From NCBI GenBank assembly GCA_029098065.1, contig JAQXNP010000070.1, forward strand, positions 1 through 13,328: 13,328 bases of DNA. The letters are read 5' to 3'. The notes beneath the pieces are model-generated. The model saw only the letters and a program-made list of their open reading frames with translations. It had not been told where the DNA came from and did not search any database. Origin of the DNA: Clostridiales bacterium. Its GTDB lineage: Bacteria; Bacillota; Clostridia; Oscillospirales; Oscillospiraceae. Shown piece after piece: positions 6,092 to 13,328 of this stretch. How positions within the stretch are numbered: the first letter of the stretch is position 1; every line of letters starts with the position of its first letter. A program made the position numbers and the translations under genes.

Positions 6092-6525
6092 CCCTGGGCC
6101 CGCCGGGAGATCCGCCGGCGCAGCACCACTGTGGTCCCCTTACCCAGTCTGGAGCGGACCTTCACCGAATCCATAAAGCTCTCCATAATAGTGAAACCCA
6201 TACCCGACCGGTCAGTCCCTCCGGTGGTGTAAAGGGGCGTTCTGGCCTGCTCGATATCGGCGATGCCCACGCCGTTGTCATGGACCACAATTTCCAGCGT
6301 GTTATCCCCAAACAGGCGCATCCGCATGGTCACAGTCCCCAGCGCATCCGGATAAGCGTGGACGATACAGTTGGTCACCGCCTCGCTGACCGCAGTCTTG
6401 ATATCATTTACTTCATCCAGCGTTGGATCCAGCTGGGCGGCGAAGCAGGCCGCCGCCGTCCTGGCAAAGCCCTCGTTGGCTGAACGGCTCGGAAAGGTCA
6501 TCTTCACTTCATTGATCGGTTTCAT
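6088..6525 (-). CDS. spoIIAB: Anti-sigma-F factor and serine kinase SpoIIAB
   Basis: 145 residues. The ATG at 6523-6525 has a strong GGAGGAG site 5 bases upstream. It is a GHKL-fold protein kinase: N box EAVTNCIVHAY (48-58, with catalytic-type Glu48 and ATP/Mg-binding Asn52), G1 box DNGVGI (83-88) and the ATP-lid/G2 box RSGMGFTIM (106-114). It binds sigma-F to keep it inactive and phosphorylates SpoIIAA. It lies 12 bases after spoIIAA and overlaps sigF by 4 bases, the classic operon order, which keeps the three partners in balance. All key residues are present. Confidence 0.97.
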   Translation of the reverse strand: MKPINEVKMTFPSRSANEGFARTAAACFAAQLDPTLDEVNDIKTAVSEAVTNCIVHAYPDALGTVTMRMRLFGDNTLEIVVHDNGVGIADIEQARTPLYTTGGTDRSGMGFTIMESFMDSVKVRSRLGKGTTVVLRRRISRRAQG

Positions 6526-6537
6526 ATGTACTCCTCC

Positions 6538-6843
6538 TCACTCCATGGGGATCAGATGGTCGATCCCCGCCGCTTTGAGCACTTTCATCGCCTGATCCGG
6601 CACGTGGGTCACCGTCATGCTTCCCTGAAGCCGCCCCATATGCTGGTAGGCCCGCAGCACCAGGGCAATGCCGGAACTGTCCATAAAGGTGACTCCGCTC
6701 AGATCCATGGTCAGGTTCCGGGGCAGCGCGGCGTCCAGCTGCCGGCTCACCTCTTCCATAATAGCTCGGGCGGCATGGTGGTCCACCTCCCCCGACACCT
6801 GTATCGTCAGGGCTCTGCCCTCCTGGACACAATCCACCGGCAT
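6538..6843 (-). CDS. spoIIAA: Anti-sigma-F factor antagonist SpoIIAA
   Basis: 101 residues, a single STAS domain. The ATG at 6841-6843 has AAAGGAGGA 8 bases upstream. The phosphorylation loop reads FMDSSGIALVL (53-63); Ser57, the second Ser, corresponds to the phosphorylated Ser58 of Bacillus subtilis. Unphosphorylated SpoIIAA displaces sigma-F from SpoIIAB; SpoIIE (not in this window) removes the phosphate. First gene of the operon, and the start of the partner-switching cassette. Confidence 0.96.
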   Translation of the reverse strand: MPVDCVQEGRALTIQVSGEVDHHAARAIMEEVSRQLDAALPRNLTMDLSGVTFMDSSGIALVLRAYQHMGRLQGSMTVTHVPDQAMKVLKAAGIDHLIPME

Positions 6844-6879
6844 ATCCCGCTCCTCCTTTATTTTAAACCGTCTGAATGC

Positions 6880-6914
6880 AAAAATCGCTGTATCTCCTGC
6901 GAGATACAGCGATT
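6880..6914 (-). terminator. Intrinsic terminator between the lipoprotein gene and spoIIAA
   Basis: A perfect 14-bp stem (6883-6896 with 6901-6914) and 4-base loop is followed by T5 on the minus strand (6880-6884, partly in the stem). It ends transcripts from the lipoprotein gene, so spoIIA needs its own promoter. Confidence 0.88.
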
Positions 6915-6941
6915 ATAGCGCATATGGGTTAAATTTCCTGT
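6912..6941 (-). promoter_or_regulatory. Possible spoIIA promoter (sigma-H-like -35 box, AT-rich -10)
   Basis: On the minus strand ACAGGAAAT (6933-6941) fits the sigma-H -35 pattern RnAGGAwWW at every position and overlaps the lipoprotein stop codon. The best downstream element is CTATAAT (6912-6918), which matches only AAT of the sigma-H -10 pattern RnnGAAT and is spaced at 14 instead of 11-12 bases. In Bacillus, spoIIA is read by sigma-H with Spo0A~P, so the location makes sense, but the -10 fit is poor. Confidence 0.35.
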
Positions 6942-7705
6942 CAGAATATAGTTTCAAATTGGGTAAACACCCATTTTTCCCCCACTCGGGTATAGGGGAA
7001 ATCGTAACTCTGCTGATCGACAACAATCCCGCCGTTCATCGGATCCACGATCTCCACAGTCACCCGAACCGTGCAGGAAACGGGGTCTTCCTCCTCCGGC
7101 CAGAGGACCGCGGTGGTCGTACCTCCCCGGGTAATATCGCTTCCCCGGCCGGCCGGCAGCGCGTACAGCCCATCAGGCCCGTCCGTGAATTGTTCTTCCT
7201 CCGGACTCAGAAGGCTGTCCACAACTTCATCGGAGAAAAGAGTTTTCAGATAGGCGCGCAGACTGTCCATATTCTCCAGACCCCCACGGGTCACCCGATA
7301 ATACGTACGCTCCCCCACGGTACAGATATCCTCCGCATCCAACAACAGGCCGCTGTCGTCATAGCCGGCAAACCAGGCATTGGCCTCTGTGGCGTCCCGA
7401 TAAGCCTGAAGGACTTCTTCGTCCGACGGGCCGGTACGGCCCGTGCTGGCCAGAGGCTCCGGGCTCTCGGATTCTGCCGGTTCGGAAGAAAGCTCCGCGT
7501 CCGGGCTCTCGCTCTCCACGGGAACGGCTTCACTCTCCAGGGAAGCACTGGGTATGACGGCGGAGGTCTCGTCAGGGATCAGGCTCTCCGGCGTCTCAGA
7601 GATGACCGCTGCGGATGAGAGAGCGGAACTCTCGGCGCTTTGGCTGGGCGCACAGGCCGCAAGCCCAACCGTGAGGGCTGCAGTCAGCAGCAGGATTTTT
7701 TTCAT
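6941..7705 (-). CDS. Secreted lipoprotein, IseA-like C-terminal domain (putative)
   Basis: 254 residues. The ATG at 7703-7705 has GGAGGG about 7 bases upstream. A type II signal peptide (MKKILLLTAALTVGLAAC) has lipobox LAAC with the lipidated Cys18. Residues 19-92 are a Ser/Glu/Pro/Ala-rich linker of the wall-spanning kind. Residues 95-254 form the folded domain: YYRVTRGGLENMDSLRAYL (135-153), KTLFSDEVVDSLL (154-166), GLYALPAGRGSDITRG (179-194) and a final FPYTRVGEKWVFTQF (236-250). This order resembles the IseA/YoeB family, which inhibits NlpC/P60-type DL-endopeptidases; that match is from memory and moderate. If right, it would restrain wall cleavage at the outer membrane face. It has its own promoter and terminator and lies upstream of spoIIA without sharing its transcript. 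Confidence 0.88.
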   Translation of the reverse strand: MKKILLLTAALTVGLAACAPSQSAESSALSSAAVISETPESLIPDETSAVIPSASLESEAVPVESESPDAELSSEPAESESPEPLASTGRTGPSDEEVLQAYRDATEANAWFAGYDDSGLLLDAEDICTVGERTYYRVTRGGLENMDSLRAYLKTLFSDEVVDSLLSPEEEQFTDGPDGLYALPAGRGSDITRGGTTTAVLWPEEEDPVSCTVRVTVEIVDPMNGGIVVDQQSYDFPYTRVGEKWVFTQFETIF

Positions 7706-7748
7706 CAGCGGCCCTCCTCTCTTACGAAACTGAGTCCTATTGTACGCT

Positions 7749-7777
7749 ATTTTATCCGTTCCGGACGCAAATCACAA
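7749..7777 (-). promoter_or_regulatory. Sigma-A promoter of the lipoprotein gene
   Basis: Minus-strand TAAAAT (7749-7754, five of six) lies 17 bases from TTGTGA (7772-7777, four of six). The start would fall near 7742, giving a leader of about 37 bases. A second -10-like TACAAT nearby has no matching -35 box. Confidence 0.55.
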
Positions 7778-7824
7778 CAACAAATGAGTGACAAAATCCC
7801 TCATTCTTTCTAATTGGCTCACTC

Positions 7825-10464
7825 TTACGCCAGAGAAGCGGCGGATTCCTCCAATTTTGCGATCAATGCGCGAAGCGTCTCCGCCCGCTCCCGCTGTCCC
7901 TGGACCACCTGGGCCGGAGCCTTGCTGACAAAGTTGGGGTTGCCCAGCCGGGCCTCCAGGCCGGCCAGCTCGTTCTTCCTCTGGGTCAGTTCCTTCTCAA
8001 CGCGTTTCTTCTCCTGCTCCAGATCCACCAGTTCGGCCAGAGGCATGAAGATCCGGGCCACGTGCGTGACCACATCGATCTGGCCCTTGGCTCCCTCCGG
8101 GGCGGCATCGGGGGACACCACCGTGACCTCGCTGGCGTAAGCCAGCCGCTTGAGAAGCGGGATCCCCTGCGTGAACACCTCCGATTCCAGCGTGGCAATG
8201 GTGAGGTGAGCCTTCTTGGAGGGGGGCACGTTGAGTTCGGCCCGTTTGGTCCGAACCGCCCGGGTGGCGTCAATGATGAGGTCGATCGCCTTCTCCTCCC
8301 CGGGGAAGGCGAGGTCAGCCCGGTGCTCCGGCCACTTCTGGAGCATGAGGAACTCCCCTTCCGCGTGAGGCAGGGCCTGCCAGATCTCCTCGGTGATGAA
8401 GGGCATGAAGGGATGCAGGAGCTTCAGCGTCTCAGTGAGGACATAGCACAGCACCTGCTGGGCCTGCTCCTTCGCCTGTGCGTTCTCCCCCTGGAGGCGG
8501 GCTTTGGTGAACTCGATATACCAGTCGCAGAAATCATCCCAGATGAAGTCATAGATCTTCTGAGCCGCCACGCCCAGTTCATAGCGGTCCATATTCTCCG
8601 TCATGTCCGGGATCAGCGCGTTGAGCTTGGAGAGGATCCATTTATCCTCCTGGGTCAGCTCGCCGGGCAGTTCGCAGCGGTCAATGGTCAGGTTCATCAG
8701 CACAAAGCGGCTGGCGTTCCAGATCTTATTGGCGAAATTCCGCATGGCCTCGCAGCGCTCCGGCAGGAAGCGCATGTCGTTTCCGGGGGAGTTGCCGGTG
8801 ACCAGATTGAACCGCAGGGCATCGGCGCCGTACTGGTCGGCCACCACCAGGGGATCCACTCCGTTGCCCAGGGACTTGGACATTTTCCGGCCCTTGTCAT
8901 CCCGGACCAGGCCGTGGATGAGTACGGTGTGGAAGGGGGCCTTGCCGGTGTGCTCACAGCCGGAGAAGATCATCCGGGCCACCCAGAAGAAAATAATATC
9001 ATAGCCGGTGACCAGCACGTCGGTGGGGTAGAAATACTCGAAATCCTCCGTCTTCTCAGGCCAGCCCAGAGTGGAGAAGGGCCACAGGGCCGAGGAGAAC
9101 CAGGTGTCCAGCACGTCCTCCTCCTGGTGGATGTTTTTGGAGTGGCAATGGCAGCACTCGGTGGGATCGGTCTCGGATACGGTCATCTCCCCGCAGTCAT
9201 CACAGTGCCAGGCGGGGATGCGGTGGCCCCACCACAGCTGGCGGGAGATACACCAGTCCCGGACGTTTTCCATCCAGTTGACATAGGTCTTGGAGAACCG
9301 GTCGGGGACAAAGCGGGTCTCTCCCTCCCGGACCACCCGCAGGGCCTCCTTGGCCAGAGGTTCCATTTTGACGAACCACTGGGCGGAGATCAGAGGCTCC
9401 ACATCGTTGTGGCAGCGGTAACAGGTGCCCACGTTGTGCTGGTGGGGCTCCACCTTTACCAGATAGCCCTGCTCCTCCAGGTCCGCCACAATGGCCTTCC
9501 GGGCCTCGTAGCGGTCCATGCCGGAGTATTTTCCGTAGCCTTCCACCACTTTTCCGTTGTCATCCAGCACCCGGATGGTCTCCAGATGCTGCCTCTGGCC
9601 CACCTCGAAGTCATTGGGGTCGTGGGCGGGGGTCATCTTCACACAGCCGGTGCCGAACTCCATGTCCACGTATTCATCGGCCACGATGGGCATCTCCCGG
9701 CCCACCAGGGGCAGAATGCACTTCTTGCCCACGATGTCCCGGTAGCGGTCATCATTGGGGTTGACGGCCACGCCGGTATCGCCCAGCATGGTCTCGGGCC
9801 GGGTGGTGGCCACCACCACATAGCGGCCCTCCTCCCCCTGGATGGGATAGCGGATATGCCAGAGACTGCCCGGCTTGTCCTTGTATTCCACCTCGGCGTC
9901 AGAGAGGGCGGTGACGCAGTGGGGACACCAGTTGATGATGCGGGACCCCTTGTAAATGAGTCCCTTGTCATAGAGGCTGACAAACACGTGGCGGACCGCT
10001 TTGGACAGTCCCTCGTCCATGGTGAACCGGGCCCGGGACCAGTCGCAGGAGACACCCAGCTTCTTCTGCTGCTCCACGATGCGGGCGCCGTACTTGTTTT
10101 TCCACTCCCACACCCGTTCCAGGAACTTCTCCCGGCCCAGGTCGTAACGGGTCAATCCCTCGTTTTCCCGCAGATCTTCCTCCACCTTGATCTGAGTGGC
10201 AATACCCGCGTGGTCAGTGCCGGGAACCCACAAAGCGGCATAGCCCTGCATCCGCTTGAACCGGATCAGGATATCCTGCAGCGTACAGTCCATGGCGTGA
10301 CCCATATGGAGCTGTCCCGTCACATTGGGGGGCGGCATGACAATGGTAAAAGGCTTTTTATCCGGATCCCGGCGGGCCTCAAAACAGCCGTTCTTCTCCC
10401 AGGCCTCATAGACCCGGCTCTCCACCTCTTTGGGATCATAAGCCTTGGGCAGTTCTTTTGACAT
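7825..10464 (-). CDS. valS: Valyl-tRNA synthetase
   Basis: 879 residues, the usual length. The ATG at 10462-10464 is chosen over an upstream GTG (10471-10473) because GGAG lies 8 bases before the ATG but touches the GTG. Class I signatures: HMGH (53-56) in [13 protein letters not shown], and KMSKS (527-531). The CP1 editing domain carries [10 protein letters not shown] (220-229), which hydrolyses Thr-tRNA(Val). Cys pairs at 348/351 and 421/424 with CCHC at 437-440 look like zinc-binding knuckles. [18 protein letters not shown] (453-470) is typical of ValRS. The C-terminus is the tRNA-binding coiled coil ([13 protein letters not shown], then [10 protein letters not shown]). It charges tRNA(Val) with valine. 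The gene starts 16 bases after the YcxB-like gene, in one transcript led by a valine T-box. No folC follows; the next gene is the lipoprotein. Only a weak hairpin (7783-7805) could end the transcript. Confidence 0.98.
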   Translation of the reverse strand: MSKELPKAYDPKEVESRVYEAWEKNGCFEARRDPDKKPFTIVMPPPNVTGQLHMGHAMDCTLQDILIRFKRMQGYAALWVPGTDHAGIATQIKVEEDLRENEGLTRYDLGREKFLERVWEWKNKYGARIVEQQKKLGVSCDWSRARFTMDEGLSKAVRHVFVSLYDKGLIYKGSRIINWCPHCVTALSDAEVEYKDKPGSLWHIRYPIQGEEGRYVVVATTRPETMLGDTGVAVNPNDDRYRDIVGKKCILPLVGREMPIVADEYVDMEFGTGCVKMTPAHDPNDFEVGQRQHLETIRVLDDNGKVVEGYGKYSGMDRYEARKAIVADLEEQGYLVKVEPHQHNVGTCYRCHNDVEPLISAQWFVKMEPLAKEALRVVREGETRFVPDRFSKTYVNWMENVRDWCISRQLWWGHRIPAWHCDDCGEMTVSETDPTECCHCHSKNIHQEEDVLDTWFSSALWPFSTLGWPEKTEDFEYFYPTDVLVTGYDIIFFWVARMIFSGCEHTGKAPFHTVLIHGLVRDDKGRKMSKSLGNGVDPLVVADQYGADALRFNLVTGNSPGNDMRFLPERCEAMRNFANKIWNASRFVLMNLTIDRCELPGELTQEDKWILSKLNALIPDMTENMDRYELGVAAQKIYDFIWDDFCDWYIEFTKARLQGENAQAKEQAQQVLCYVLTETLKLLHPFMPFITEEIWQALPHAEGEFLMLQKWPEHRADLAFPGEEKAIDLIIDATRAVRTKRAELNVPPSKKAHLTIATLESEVFTQGIPLLKRLAYASEVTVVSPDAAPEGAKGQIDVVTHVARIFMPLAELVDLEQEKKRVEKELTQRKNELAGLEARLGNPNFVSKAPAQVVQGQRERAETLRALIAKLEESAASLA

Positions 10465-10480
10465 TTCGTTCACTCCTCTC

Positions 10481-11002
10481 TCAAATCTTCACAAAGGGAA
10501 TCTTTTTCCCCATTTTCCGCTCCAGAAACGCTTTAAACTGGGCCGGATCCCCCACCACAAATTTCTCTTTGGGAAGGACGTACCCGGAATCCCGGTCCAG
10601 AAAGACGATAAAATAGTCCTGACTTTCCGCGCCGGCAATCAGCTTGTCATAGCGGTGAATGATCTTCTCTTTACCGCTCTCGGCCAGCAGGTTATCCTCA
10701 CTGAAAAAGAACAATTCTTCCGGCTCTCCCTGGATCCGGGAGACACTTTTCCATGCCAGGTAGCGCTCCATCAAAACGCTTCCCGCAATGCTGAGTACCG
10801 CTAGGATGTATCCCCATATGGCAAGGGTGATCCCCTCCCCCGTCCGAATCTGAGCCGTGGCGCCAACGGCTACCACAACGCCAAGCGCCAGCAGCCCCAG
10901 CCGCATGGCCGTGGTCCGGCCCTTCAGAACGGTCCGGCAGCTCAGCCGCTGGAACGCCTGGACCTCTTCTTTCCGCAACGTCGTCTTGATCTCAAATTCC
11001 AC
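10481..11002 (-). CDS. YcxB-like membrane protein
   Basis: 173 residues from the GTG at 11000-11002, which has GCGGGGA about 9 bases upstream. The open frame extends further, but into the T-box terminator, so longer starts are not credible. Two membrane segments at about 33-50 and 57-77 split a short N-terminal cytoplasmic part from a C-terminal domain with [13 protein letters not shown] (97-109), YDKLIAG (118-124), [19 protein letters not shown] (130-148) and [17 protein letters not shown] (151-167). This layout and the closing LPK...F...FLxxK pattern are those of the YcxB-like C-terminal domain family, whose function is unknown. It sits between a valine T-box and valS, 16 bases from valS, so it should rise when charged tRNA(Val) is scarce. 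Family call is good; role unknown. Confidence 0.88.
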   Translation of the reverse strand: MEFEIKTTLRKEEVQAFQRLSCRTVLKGRTTAMRLGLLALGVVVAVGATAQIRTGEGITLAIWGYILAVLSIAGSVLMERYLAWKSVSRIQGEPEELFFFSEDNLLAESGKEKIIHRYDKLIAGAESQDYFIVFLDRDSGYVLPKEKFVVGDPAQFKAFLERKMGKKIPFVKI

Positions 11003-11035
11003 CGCTGTTTTCCCCGCTTTCTTGATAATACATAC

Positions 11036-11066
11036 AAAAACGCCCTGAAACCGAAGTCCCAGGGCG
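11036..11066 (-). terminator. Regulated terminator of the valine T-box
   Basis: An 11-bp stem (11041-11051 with 11056-11066; two G.U pairs) is capped by a UUCG tetraloop (11052-11055) and followed by T5 on the minus strand (11036-11040). Its upstream arm is the one that the antiterminator form would sequester. Confidence 0.9.
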
Positions 11067-11271
11067 AACTGTGTCCGCGGTACCACCTGAATTCGGGTGC
11101 CAGAACACCCGCACTCTTTCTCCCGTAACGCGGGACACGTCCGGCCTTACTGTCCTTCAGGCCGAAAGCTCAGGGGCGACTTGGGCGCCCGGTTCACGGG
11201 GCCTTCCACCAGCCGGCCCCTCTCTCTGCTTTCCCGGAGGCGCTTACTCCTCCCCTTCTCTGCCTTTTAAC
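11036..11271 (-). ncRNA. Valine T-box riboswitch leader
   Basis: On the minus strand all T-box parts can be followed. Stem I is closed by GAAAGC/GCTTTC (arms near 11228-11233 and 11164-11169) with the K-turn AGAGAG (from 11227). The distal arm GGGGCCGGCTGGTGG lies at 11206-11220. The 3' side specifier loop reads AAGTCGCCCCTGAG, with Val codon GUC at 11178-11180. A stem II/III region with CGTTAC follows. The conserved T-box AGGTGGTACCGCGG is at 11075-11088, and the terminator at 11036-11066. Uncharged tRNA(Val) pairs GAC anticodon to GUC and its NCCA end to the T-box bulge, which favours the antiterminator and lets transcription proceed into the YcxB-like gene and valS. Confidence 0.93.
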
Positions 11272-11277
11272 TGTCTT

Positions 11278-11305
11278 AGTATATCAAATTGTGGCGAAAA
11301 GTCAA
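11278..11305 (-). promoter_or_regulatory. Sigma-A promoter of the T-box/valS unit
   Basis: Minus-strand TTGACT (11300-11305, five of six) lies 16 bases from TATACT (11278-11283, five of six), which is also preceded by TG at the extended -10 position. The start would be near 11271. Confidence 0.8.
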
Positions 11306-11309
11306 GGCA

Positions 11310-11374
11310 GCGCCGCACAATTCGGCAAGCGGATCCGGCAGGAGATTTCCGGCCCGGAAACGGCATTTTTCCGG
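11310..11374. repeat. Intergenic repeat copy B with CCGGAAA/TTTCCGG arms
   Basis: Bases 11315-11363 match 5140-5187 (39 of 49 columns). GCGCCGCACAATT (11310-11322) also occurs exactly, inverted, at 5273-5285. TTTCCGG (11346-11352), CCGGAAA (11354-11360) and TTTCCGG (11368-11374) can pair in two alternative ways. The copy lies between the end of the GNAT gene and the T-box promoter; no other terminator for the GNAT transcript is visible. Confidence 0.5.
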
Positions 11375-11398
11375 ACTGCCTCAGGACGCGGCCCGGCT

Positions 11399-11947
11399 TC
11401 ACTCCAGAGCCAGGTTCCGTTTCACCATGCGGATATGGTCCTCCCACACACCGTTGATCTTCAGATACTTGGGGGACACGCCCTCCATCTGGAAGCCGCA
11501 CTTCTCCAGCACCCGGAGGGAGCGCCGGTTCCGGGGCATCACGTTGCCCTCCACCCGGTGGAGGCCCAGCTCGGAAAACGCCCATTCAACCGCCAGAGTC
11601 ACCGCACGGGTCATATAGCCCCGGTTGATCCAGTCCCCGTCCAGTTTATAGCCCAGAAAGCAGGAGTAAAACGCCCCCCACACCACATTGTTCAGGGCCA
11701 CCCGGCCAACGATCCGGCCCGGGTCGGCAACAGGGCGGATATAAAAGAACCAGCCCGCCCGCCGTTCGGTCTGCTCCATCTGACCGGCCAGCATCTCCCG
11801 CTGCCCGGCCAGGGTGTAAAAGCGGTCGTCGTTGATGGGATCAAAGGGCCGCAGGAACTCCTGATTGCGGGTAAAATAGTCCAGCGTTTCCTCCGCCAGC
11901 TCCAGCCCGGCGGGGATCAGGGTCAGTTTTTCATCTGCGAGGATCAT
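11399..11947 (-). CDS. GNAT family N-acetyltransferase, RimJ/RimL-like
   Basis: 182 residues. The ATG at 11945-11947 has AAAGGAGG 7 bases upstream, inside the end of the exporter gene, and overlaps its stop by 4 bases (ATGA), so the two are translated together. The fold can be followed: N-terminal LTLIPAG strand, IVGRVALNNVV (79-89), the acetyl-CoA loop WINRGYMTRAV (106-116), LGLHRVEGNVMPRNRRSLRVLEKCGF (127-152) and closing YLKINGVWEDHIRMVKR (161-177). The RNRRSLRVLEKCGF and final VWEDHIRM blocks are typical of RimJ/RimL-type enzymes, which acetylate protein N-termini or small amines. The substrate is not evident. The residue before the acetyl-CoA loop Gly is Arg109 with N at 108, a mild departure from the common GKGY form. 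Confidence 0.9.
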   Translation of the reverse strand: MILADEKLTLIPAGLELAEETLDYFTRNQEFLRPFDPINDDRFYTLAGQREMLAGQMEQTERRAGWFFYIRPVADPGRIVGRVALNNVVWGAFYSCFLGYKLDGDWINRGYMTRAVTLAVEWAFSELGLHRVEGNVMPRNRRSLRVLEKCGFQMEGVSPKYLKINGVWEDHIRMVKRNLALE

Positions 11948-12849
11948 ACCTCTGCCTCCTTTGGAATGGATTTCCGGCGCAGGAAACTGAATTTGGTCTC
12001 CGAACACACCACCGCCACAAAGATCAGAGTGAAGCCCGCCACCAGCCGGGGCGTCACCGGGTCGCCGTAGCAGATCACCGAGAAAATGACGCCGAATACC
12101 GACTCCAGGGACAGGAGAATGGCGGCGGAGGCCGGATCGGACCAGACCTGGCCCACATTCTGGAAAAGAAGGGCAACGGTGGTGCACATCACCGTCAGAT
12201 AGGCCAGCTGGATCATCATGTCCCGGCTGAAGACCGACAGGCCCGGGAATTCCTGAAACAGCAGACCGCCGATCCAGGCATAGAGAGCGGCAAAAGCAAA
12301 CTGAAACACAGTGAGCAGATAGATGTCTTTCCCCGGCGAGACCTTCGCCACCGCCACAATGTGCAGGGCGTAAAAGACTGCCCCGATCAGGGTGAGAAGA
12401 TCTCCCAGAGCCATATGGAAACCGCCGGAGATGGACACCAGCCCCACCCCGGCCACACACAGAACCGCCGCCAGGATATTGTATCGGTCCGGTTTCCGCT
12501 TCATCACCGCCCAGTAGAAAAAGGGCACCAGCACGCAGTAGACCGCCGTCAAAAAGGCGTTGTTGGAGGGGGTTGTCCACATAATGCCGAAGGTCTGGAC
12601 AGAGTAGGCCGCCCAGAGGCAGAAGCCGATCACCGCCCCCCGCCACAGGTAGTCTCTGGTAAAAAACCGCCACTTTTTCCAACACACCAGGCTCAGCAGT
12701 ACAGCGCCGCCGGTGAAGCGGATGGCCAGAAGATAAAAGGTGGGCAGTACGTCCACCGCCCCCTTCATCATAAAGAAGGAGGATCCCCAGATAAGGGCGG
12801 CCGCCAGCAGCATGGGCTTGGCCAGACGGCGCATCACAGTTTCGTTCAC
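11944..12849 (-). CDS. EamA-type DMT superfamily transporter
   Basis: 301 residues from the GTG at 12847-12849. AGAAAGG lies upstream in the register expected for a start there. A GTG at 12856-12858 is too close to it, and the ATG at 12832-12834 has no ribosome binding site, so the start is uncertain by a few codons. Two EamA repeats of about five membrane helices each span about 9-140 and 150-284, with WGSSFFMMK (21-29) and SLESVFGVIFSV (247-258), the usual repeat ends. A basic tail RRKSIPKE follows. The family exports amino acids, other metabolites or drugs by proton exchange; the substrate cannot be told. It overlaps the acetyltransferase gene by 4 bases. No clear promoter is visible in the 51 bases before the divergent glycosylase gene. 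Confidence 0.9.
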   Translation of the reverse strand: MNETVMRRLAKPMLLAAALIWGSSFFMMKGAVDVLPTFYLLAIRFTGGAVLLSLVCWKKWRFFTRDYLWRGAVIGFCLWAAYSVQTFGIMWTTPSNNAFLTAVYCVLVPFFYWAVMKRKPDRYNILAAVLCVAGVGLVSISGGFHMALGDLLTLIGAVFYALHIVAVAKVSPGKDIYLLTVFQFAFAALYAWIGGLLFQEFPGLSVFSRDMMIQLAYLTVMCTTVALLFQNVGQVWSDPASAAILLSLESVFGVIFSVICYGDPVTPRLVAGFTLIFVAVVCSETKFSFLRRKSIPKEAEV

Positions 12850-12851
12850 AA

Positions 12852-12880
12852 TTGTCACGGACCTTTCTGTGTGATATGAT
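12852..12880 (+). promoter_or_regulatory. Sigma-A promoter of the DNA glycosylase gene
   Basis: TTGTCA (12852-12857, five of six) lies 17 bases from TATGAT (12875-12880, five of six), preceded by TG at the extended -10 position (12872-12873). The start would be near 12887, giving a leader of about 14 bases. The -35 box touches the 5' end of the divergent exporter gene. Confidence 0.8.
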
Positions 12881-12900
12881 AGAAAAAATGGGGTGAGAAG

Positions 12901-13328
12901 ATGGAAAAACTGACGGCGGATTTTTTCGCCCGGGACACAGTGACCGTGGCCCGGGATCTGCTGGGCAAGCATCTGGTCCGGATTCTGGAGGACGGGAGCC
13001 GGCTGGTCTGCCGCATTACCGAGACAGAGGCCTACATAGGCCGGATGGACAAGGCCTGCCACGCTTATGATTACAAGCGCACGGCCCGCACGGAGACGCT
13101 GTTTGCCCGCCCCGGCACCGCCTATATCTACCTGATCTACGGCATATATCACTGCCTCAACTTCGTCACCGAGGCGGAGGGCGAGCCCTGCGCGGTGCTC
13201 ATCCGGGGCCTGGAGGCGGCGGATGGGGCGGAGCAGATCGCCCGCAACCGCTATGGGACCGGGCTGGCCGGGCTGAGCGCTTACCAGAAGAAAAACTTCC
13301 TCAACGGCCCGGGCAAGCTGTGCAAAGG
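12901..13328 (+). CDS. 3-methyladenine DNA glycosylase, Mpg/AAG family (3' end outside window)
   Basis: About 142 residues are present, of roughly 200 expected. The ATG at 12901 follows GGGGTGAGAAG. The AAG fold is clear: ITETEAYIG (39-47), with Glu43 as the catalytic base and Tyr45 matching the DNA-intercalating Tyr127 of human AAG; His54 matches His136; Tyr77 in GTAYIYLIYG (72-81) matches Tyr159; Arg102 matches Arg182; and NGPGKLCK (135-142) near the cut matches NGPSKLC. It removes alkylated purines such as 3-methyladenine and hypoxanthine to start base excision repair. It is divergent from the exporter/acetyltransferase pair and truncated only by the window edge. Confidence 0.95.
   Translation, partial: MEKLTADFFARDTVTVARDLLGKHLVRILEDGSRLVCRITETEAYIGRMDKACHAYDYKRTARTETLFARPGTAYIYLIYGIYHCLNFVTEAEGEPCAVLIRGLEAADGAEQIARNRYGTGLAGLSAYQKKNFLNGPGKLCK

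Noticed and set aside
6865..6904. Sigma-H promoter using GCAGGAGAT (minus strand) closer to spoIIAA
   Set aside because: The -35-like match lies in the terminator stem and loop, and the bases 11-14 further on do not contain anything like GAAT.
7783..7805. Terminator after valS
   Set aside because: AATGAG/CTCATT is only a 6-bp stem with an 11-base loop and is followed by TTGTTGTTG, not a U tract; too weak to call.
8062..10461. An uninterrupted open frame of 799 codons on the plus strand
   Set aside because: It is the antisense of valS, has no ribosome binding site or recognisable domain, and its Gly/His/Val/Leu-rich composition is what GC-rich codon bias produces on the opposite strand.

Overview
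The window is GC-rich, spore-former Firmicutes DNA. A complete spoIIAA-spoIIAB-sigF operon, a valine T-box ahead of valS, intrinsic terminators and GGAGG-type ribosome binding sites point to Clostridia. The GC-rich codon choice and the types of gene present suggest the Oscillospiraceae group (Oscillibacter/Flavonifractor/Lawsonibacter-like); this placement is inference from memory, not a search. I see no phage, transposase, CRISPR, rRNA or tRNA.

Layout. 1-247 (+) is the tail of an NlpC/P60 cell-wall endopeptidase, ending at a strong bidirectional terminator (271-308) shared with a convergent small helical protein with an acidic tail (308-691, -). Divergent from that is a 302-residue Cys/Asp/Arg/His-rich protein of unknown function (889-1797, +) whose N-terminal third is a striking alternating Asp-X array. 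A gene-free stretch of about 590 bases follows (1798-2388), with several hairpins and no credible coding. A complete acidic-amino-acid/dicarboxylate:cation symporter (2432-3661, +) comes next, with its own extended -10 promoter and a terminator facing a leftward gene pair. That pair is a membrane-anchored family 2 glycosyltransferase (4150-5100) and a GtrA-type membrane protein (3753-4157) with overlapping reading frames.

From 5384 to 11271 everything lies on the minus strand: a T-box-controlled unit of a YcxB-like membrane protein and valS (11271 down to 7825), a putative IseA-like lipoprotein (7705-6941), and the forespore sigma-F operon spoIIAA-spoIIAB-sigF (6843-5384), closed by a terminator at 5311-5338. 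Sigma-F, its anti-sigma kinase and its anti-anti-sigma form one partner-switching module. The spoIIA operon lacks a conventional sigma-A promoter; a sigma-H-like -35 box lies at the end of the lipoprotein gene. The right end holds a translationally coupled EamA exporter and GNAT acetyltransferase (12849 down to 11399, -), divergent from a truncated Mpg/AAG-type 3-methyladenine DNA glycosylase (12901 to the window end, +) with a very good sigma-A promoter.

Most of the window is ordinary core genome. The features most worth a second look are the Asp-X/Cys-rich protein, the hairpin-rich gene-free stretch beside it, a diverged intergenic repeat present near 5140 and 11315, and the placement of a YcxB-like membrane protein inside the valine T-box unit.
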